Assembly (NCBI GenBank): GCA_964448135.1
Contig: CAYUVH010000003.1
Span: forward strand, 1 to 64,000
Origin: CAYUVH01 sp964448135
GTDB lineage: Bacteria > Verrucomicrobiota > Verrucomicrobiia > Limisphaerales > UBA8199
Length of the DNA: 64,000 bases
Direction of reading: 5' to 3'
Position numbers and translations under genes: made by a program. Below the pieces are notes generated by a model. It was not told the DNA's origin. It saw only the letters and a program-made list of their open reading frames with translations, and did no database searches. Position 1 is the stretch's first letter; each line of letters opens with the position of its first letter. Positions 60,151 through 64,000 of the stretch are shown in pieces.

Positions 60151-62100
60151 ATGTACGGAATCACCTCGAGTGTACTGCGCCGTTGCATCCGCGTCGTCTG
60201 GGGATCCACGCGGACGCTCGCCTTTTGTGCGGTCACGGTCTTCACGGCCACAAACTTATTCACAAAAGCCGGCGAAACCGGCACCACCAACGAAACCCAG
60301 GACATCGCCAGCCTGAAAGGCAAGAGCATCGAGGACCTCCTCGATATGCCGGTGACAACGGCCACGCGCTCCACCAGCGTGAGCCTGCTCCAAACCCCGG
60401 CGGCCGTGCAGATCATCACCGGCGAAGACATCCATCGTTCCGGCGCGGCCACGCTGCCGGAGGCTTTGCGGCTGGCGTCCAGTCTCGAAGTCGCGCAGGC
60501 CAGCGCGCAGGACTGGGCCATCAGCGCGCGCGGCTTCAACAACACCCTCGCGAACAAAATGCTCGTCATGATTGACGGGCGCACCGTTTACACCCCGCTG
60601 GATGCCGGCGTTTTCTGGGACGTTCAGGAAGTTCTGCTGGAGGACATTGACCGCATCGAAGTCGTCAATGGTCCCGGCGGCACCCTCTGGGGCGCGAATG
60701 CAGTGAACGGCGTCATCAACGTCATCACCAAGAGCGCCAAGGACACGCAGGGCGTTTACATCTCGGGCGCTGGCGGCTCATTTCTCCAGGATTTCGGCGC
60801 GGTACGTTACGGCGGCGCCGTCGGGACGAATTTCTTCTACCGGGCCTACGTGCAACAGATCAACCAGAACCCGGCGTATGAAACGAACGGCTCCCCGGCT
60901 CCCGATTACGGCCGTTATACGCAGGGCGGTTTTCGCACCGACTGGCTCCCCGACGACTTGAATACGGTCACGTTCCAAGGCGATGCGTACACCGCAAAAA
61001 ATGGGACCGCCGCCGGGGACACCGATTTGGACGGCCAGAACATTCTCGCCCGGTGGCAGCACACCTTTTCGTACGAGAACGTGCTCCAGATCCAATCCTA
61101 CTACGATCGCACGTGGCGTAATATTCCCGCCTCCTTCGGCGAAGAGCTCGAAACCATCGACCTCGATGTGCAGGATCAACTGCGGCTCGGCGACCGAAAT
61201 TTAATTCTTTGGGGAGCTGGTTACCGCGTGATGCTGGATCGCGTCAATAATAACCAGGGTTTGAACTTTGTGCCGGCCAATAGAAATTTGCAGTTGTTCA
61301 GCGCGTTCGCGCAGGACGACTTCACGATCGTTCCCGACCGTTTGCGGGCCACGTTCGGGATGAAGGTCGAGCACAACGATTATTCCGGCTACGAAGTCCA
61401 GCCCAGTGTGCGGCTGGCGTGGTTTCCGACCGATCAGCAAACCGTGTGGGCCGCGGTCTCGCGCCCGGTCCGTTCGCCCAGCCGCATCGATACCGACCTG
61501 CGCTATACCACCCCGGCGCTGGTGCTGAGCGGCAACAACGATTTCGAGTCCGAGAAGCTGATGGCCTACGAGCTGGGCTACCGCCTGCAGGCTTCGCGGC
61601 GGCTTTCGTTTTCGAGTTCTTTCTACTACGACATCTACCAGGACCTGCGCAGCCTGGATGTCGTGGCGCCGGGGAATTTTATTCTCGGCAATCATTTCGA
61701 CGGCTGGATTTACGGGGTGGAGCTTGCGGCCGAATATCGCGCCACCGATTGGTGGCGGGTGCGCGGCGGATACAACTACCTGCACAAGGACCTGCAATCT
61801 ACTTCCGCCGTCGCGACTCCGAGCGTGCGCGAGGGTGATGATCCCAGCAACCAGTTCTCCTTTCAGTCCATTCTCGATTTGCCCGCGCATTTTCAATTCG
61901 ACGTGACCGGCCGATACGTCAGCGAACTGCCTTCGCCCGTGGTCCCGTCCTATTTCACGGTGGATGTCCGTTTGGCCTGGGAGTATAAGAACTGGGAAAT
62001 CTCCTTTGTCGGCCAGAACCTCGTGCAAAACCAGCACGTTGAGTTCGGCACGTTAAGCATTCCACGCGGCTTTTACGGAAAAATTTCATGGCGGTTCTGA
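60151..62100 (+). CDS. TonB-dependent receptor
   Basis: About 649 aa from ATG 60151 (a TTG at 60070 would add 27 residues). An N-terminal signal-like helix (RTLAFCAVTVFTATNLF) is followed by a plug domain (EDLLDMPVTTATRSTSVSLLQTPAAVQIITGEDIHRSGAATLPEALRLASSLEVAQ, SARGFNNTLANKMLVMIDGRTVY, EDIDRIEVVNGPGGTLWGANAVNGVINVITKSAKDTQG), then a 22-strand-type barrel (AFAQDDFTIVPDRLRATFGMKVEHNDYSGYEVQPSVRLAW, YELGYRLQASRRLSFSSSFYYDIY) ending in an aromatic residue (ISWRF). No Ton box is recognised. It belongs to the group found next to YfiR-like (DUF4154) and sensor-kinase genes, as here, suggesting a sensory or uptake role. Confidence 0.9.
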   Translation: MYGITSSVLRRCIRVVWGSTRTLAFCAVTVFTATNLFTKAGETGTTNETQDIASLKGKSIEDLLDMPVTTATRSTSVSLLQTPAAVQIITGEDIHRSGAATLPEALRLASSLEVAQASAQDWAISARGFNNTLANKMLVMIDGRTVYTPLDAGVFWDVQEVLLEDIDRIEVVNGPGGTLWGANAVNGVINVITKSAKDTQGVYISGAGGSFLQDFGAVRYGGAVGTNFFYRAYVQQINQNPAYETNGSPAPDYGRYTQGGFRTDWLPDDLNTVTFQGDAYTAKNGTAAGDTDLDGQNILARWQHTFSYENVLQIQSYYDRTWRNIPASFGEELETIDLDVQDQLRLGDRNLILWGAGYRVMLDRVNNNQGLNFVPANRNLQLFSAFAQDDFTIVPDRLRATFGMKVEHNDYSGYEVQPSVRLAWFPTDQQTVWAAVSRPVRSPSRIDTDLRYTTPALVLSGNNDFESEKLMAYELGYRLQASRRLSFSSSFYYDIYQDLRSLDVVAPGNFILGNHFDGWIYGVELAAEYRATDWWRVRGGYNYLHKDLQSTSAVATPSVREGDDPSNQFSFQSILDLPAHFQFDVTGRYVSELPSPVVPSYFTVDVRLAWEYKNWEISFVGQNLVQNQHVEFGTLSIPRGFYGKISWRF

Positions 62101-62999
62101 CACGAGCCGGGGTCACGGGGCGGATTGCCGCGGTTTCCATCGCGAAACCGGCGTGCGTGCCTGCCTGTAAGATGGGCAGGAAGGTATCGGAGCGTGGCGG
62201 TTCTCGAGTGATGCCAGGGGGAGTTGTTGGCTTTCATCCCGGAGGGATGATTGACAATAGCCCAACGATTCATCGTTGGGTTTATGTTGGGAAGAATATA
62301 AGTCCCGAAGGGACGGCTGAGGCCAGCCAGTTCAGCCGTCCCTTCGGGACTTGCGGCAAAGTAATCTCCGCACCCAACGATAAATCGTTGGGCTATTCTC
62401 GATTGTCCCTCCGGGACAAAGAATCGCGTCCTCAGGGTCTTTCTCTGCGCGGCTGGCTCAGTACCTTTATCCTCTTCCTGACCTTTTTCCTCACCGCCAA
62501 CAGTTCCCTCCCCGCCGCCGAGCCCCCCGCGCGCGAATACGAAGTCAAAGGCGTCCTCCTCTTCCACCTCGCGCAATTCGTGGAGTGGCCGACCAATGCT
62601 TTCGAAAAGCCGAACTCCAAATTCGTCATCGGCATCCTCGGCGACGATCCCTTCGGGCCGACGATGGACAAAATCGTGGCCGGCGAAAAAGCCGGCGACC
62701 ATCCGATCGTGATCGAGCGTTATGCCAATGTCAGCGCCGTGACGAACTGCCACATCCTTTTTGTAACCGCCAACGGGAAGGATTCGCTGCGAAAGGTTGT
62801 CGCCCAGCTCGGGAACCGGCCCGTGCTGACTGTGAGCGATGTTCCCAACTTCACGCAAAACGGCGGCATGGTGGATTTCTTCATCGGCGACCAGCGCAAG
62901 GTCCGCCTGCGCGTGAATCCGGACATCGCGAAGTCCGCCGGGTTGACGGTGAGTTCCAAACTATTGCGCGTGGCCGAGGTGGCCCGGGGCGAGGAGTAA
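62088..62999 (+). CDS. YfiR-like protein (DUF4154), N-terminus carrying a REP element
   Basis: The conserved domain starts near 62535: YEVKGVLLFHLAQFVEWPTNAFEKPNSKFVIGILGDDPFGP, IVIERYANVSAVTNCHILFV, GNRPVLTVSDVPNFTQNGGMVDFFIGDQRKVRLRVNPDIAKSAGLTVSSKLLRVAEV. This is YfiR/DUF4154, a periplasmic partner of membrane sensors such as YfiN. A signal helix (LSTFILFLTFFLTANSSLPAA) precedes it. The start is unclear: ATG 62088 overlaps the receptor stop but then about 110 codons are REP palindrome; TTG 62388 or 62403 just before the signal helix is more likely functional. In either case a REP element sits at the 5' end of the gene. Confidence 0.85.
   Translation: MAVLTRAGVTGRIAAVSIAKPACVPACKMGRKVSERGGSRVMPGGVVGFHPGGMIDNSPTIHRWVYVGKNISPEGTAEASQFSRPFGTCGKVISAPNDKSLGYSRLSLRDKESRPQGLSLRGWLSTFILFLTFFLTANSSLPAAEPPAREYEVKGVLLFHLAQFVEWPTNAFEKPNSKFVIGILGDDPFGPTMDKIVAGEKAGDHPIVIERYANVSAVTNCHILFVTANGKDSLRKVVAQLGNRPVLTVSDVPNFTQNGGMVDFFIGDQRKVRLRVNPDIAKSAGLTVSSKLLRVAEVARGEE
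62236..62417. repeat. Long REP palindrome (paired inverted modules)
   Basis: Two inverted halves: CATCCCGGAGGGATG, then AATAGCCCAACGATTCATCG, then AGTCCCGAAGGGACGG on the left; the complementary modules in reverse order on the right (TCCCTTCGGGACT about 62340, ACCCAACGATAAATCGTTGG about 62372, GTCCCTCCGGGAC about 62405). Same module family as 55400-55492. It separates the receptor stop from the signal peptide of the YfiR-like protein. Confidence 0.85.
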
Positions 63000-63001
63000 C
63001 C

Positions 63002-64000
63002 ATGCGCTTTCGCGACCAACCCATCCGGCGCAAGCTGATCTGGATCATCACCCTGACCAGCATGGCGGTGCTGTTGCTCGCGTGCATCGTCCTCTTCAGC
63101 TACGAGATCGGCACCTACCGGCGGTCAGCGGCGCGCACGGTGTCCACCATCGCCGACGTCGTGGCGGAGAACAGTTCGGCGGCCCTCGCGTTCGATGTGC
63201 AAAAGGATGCCCAAGCCTGCCTGGAGAGCTTGCATGCCGAGCCCAGCGTGGTTGCGGCCGCCCTCTACGATAAAGCCGGCAACCTGTACGCTTCGTATCC
63301 CACTAATCTCGCGGCCGCCAGCTTTCCCGACCAACCCCGGCCGATCGGCGGCAGTTTTTCCGGGCGCCAGATGACCGTCTGGAAACCGGTCATGGAGCAC
63401 GAATCACGCGCCGGCACGCTCTATGTTCAAGCGGATCTGCTTGAAATCTACCGTCGGCTGGGGGTGTACGCCTTGATCCTGCTCGGAGTATTGGCGGGCG
63501 CCGGTGTGGTGGCGGTGTTTCTTTCAAATTTGTTCCAGCGGCGCATTTCCGAGCCGTTGCTCGAACTGGCGCAGGTCGCCCGCGCGGTTTCGCACGACAA
63601 GGATTACTCCGTCCGCGCGCACAAGGAGAGCGGCGACGAAATCGGCGAATTGACTGACTCCTTCAATTCCATGCTGGGACAAATCCAGACCGGCACGCAG
63701 GCTTTGCGCGACAGCGAGGCCCGGCTTTCGGCCGTGTTCAACCAGGCCGGCGCTGGCATCGCGCAGACCGACCTGACCGGCCGCTTCCTGATGGTGAACG
63801 ATCGCTATTGCGAAATCACCGGGCGCAGCCGGGACGACCTGATGAAAGCGCGGATGCTGGAAATCACCTTCGTGGAGGACCGCGAGCGCGGCCGCGAAAT
63901 GTTCGAGAGCGTCCTGCGCGGCTCGGGCAATTGCGTGGTCGAGCGGCGCTATGTGCGGCCCAATGGCGACATTGTCTGGGTGCGCGACGACCTGGCGCCG
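63002..64000 (+). CDS. CHASE8/HAMP/PAS sensor protein, 3' end outside the window
   Basis: 333 codons without stop, ATG 63002, 2 bp after the YfiR-like gene. Membrane helices at 13-34 (IWIITLTSMAVLLLACIVLFSY) and about 152-172 (GVYALILLGVLAGAGVVAVFL) enclose a periplasmic domain with AARTVSTIADVVAENSSAALAFDV...DAQACLESLHAEPSVVAAALYDKAG, the CHASE8 pattern used by YfiN-type sensors. Then HAMP (ISEPLLELAQVARAVSHDKDYSVR...GDEIGELTDSFNSMLGQI) and PAS (RLSAVFNQAGAGIAQTDLTGRFLMVNDRYCEITGRSRDDL). The output domain is not visible; a histidine kinase or GGDEF is likely. With the YfiR-like protein it should form a sensor-inhibitor pair. Confidence 0.92.
   Translation, partial: MRFRDQPIRRKLIWIITLTSMAVLLLACIVLFSYEIGTYRRSAARTVSTIADVVAENSSAALAFDVQKDAQACLESLHAEPSVVAAALYDKAGNLYASYPTNLAAASFPDQPRPIGGSFSGRQMTVWKPVMEHESRAGTLYVQADLLEIYRRLGVYALILLGVLAGAGVVAVFLSNLFQRRISEPLLELAQVARAVSHDKDYSVRAHKESGDEIGELTDSFNSMLGQIQTGTQALRDSEARLSAVFNQAGAGIAQTDLTGRFLMVNDRYCEITGRSRDDLMKARMLEITFVEDRERGREMFESVLRGSGNCVVERRYVRPNGDIVWVRDDLAP

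Overview
The window is GC-rich chromosomal DNA, most likely from a soil or freshwater Verrucomicrobiota bacterium (Pedosphaera/Limisphaerales-like). This placement is an inference from gene style, the many hybrid sensor kinases, a TonB-dependent receptor with a YfiR partner, and the intergenic palindromes; there is no rRNA or other marker gene to prove it.

Layout. 0-7.2 kb (minus strand): a truncated YfhO-like membrane protein, a secreted Ala-rich protein, a MraY/WecA-type sugar-phosphate transferase with an unusual C-terminal extension, and an ArsR-SulP operon. 7.3-9.4 kb (plus): a class II glutamine amidotransferase, then DUF1328, a lipoprotein and a BON lipoprotein. 9.4-14.1 kb (minus): a three-gene phosphorelay (CHASE3 hybrid kinase, REC-kinase, NtrC-type sigma-54 activator). 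14.3-20.7 kb: a stress island with a minus-strand run (Dps, DUF5670, YqjD, YqjE, YqjK-like, outer-membrane protein, AI-2E-type permease) and a divergent plus-strand run (CsbD, DUF3185, SodC, a small basic protein, a Pyridox_ox-like protein). 22.3-31.0 kb: one giant gene for cyclic beta-1,2-glucan synthase. 31-34 kb: a BON lipoprotein, a BtpA/DUF1152 fusion and small novel genes. 34.4-41 kb: an accessory zone with prophage fragments (terminase C-terminus and DUF4055 portal N-terminus), about 4 kb of unrelated small genes between them, and two attC-like sites. 41-55 kb: a second stress island (Pro-rich secreted protein, ABC1 kinase, Rieske-FAD oxidoreductase, nitroreductase operon, second CsbD, DUF748, YihY, DUF3309, MscS, PRC-barrel/BON, YflT-like, YciE-like, histidine kinase). 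55.6-59.9 kb: KaiC-KaiB-KaiB-hybrid kinase operon. 60.1-64 kb: TonB-dependent receptor, YfiR-like protein and a CHASE/HAMP/PAS sensor that runs off the window.

How it fits together. The main observation is that at least ten of these stress or envelope operons carry a sigma-54 -24/-12 promoter. Upstream of most of them is a pair of short palindromes (TGCA-N3-TGCA) 30-33 bp apart, typically about 78 and 109 bp before the -24 box (about 67 and 98 bp in two cases). Two divergent intergenic regions (dps/csbD and csbD2/small membrane gene) share one palindrome pair symmetrically. This is the expected geometry of an NtrC-type enhancer, and the window encodes an NtrC-type regulator at 9463-10818. The picture is one enhancer-dependent general stress regulon covering DNA protection, envelope, osmotic and oxidative functions.

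A second observation is two attC-like recombination sites flanking small cassette-sized genes inside the broken prophage, which suggests an integron-type cassette cluster without a visible integrase.
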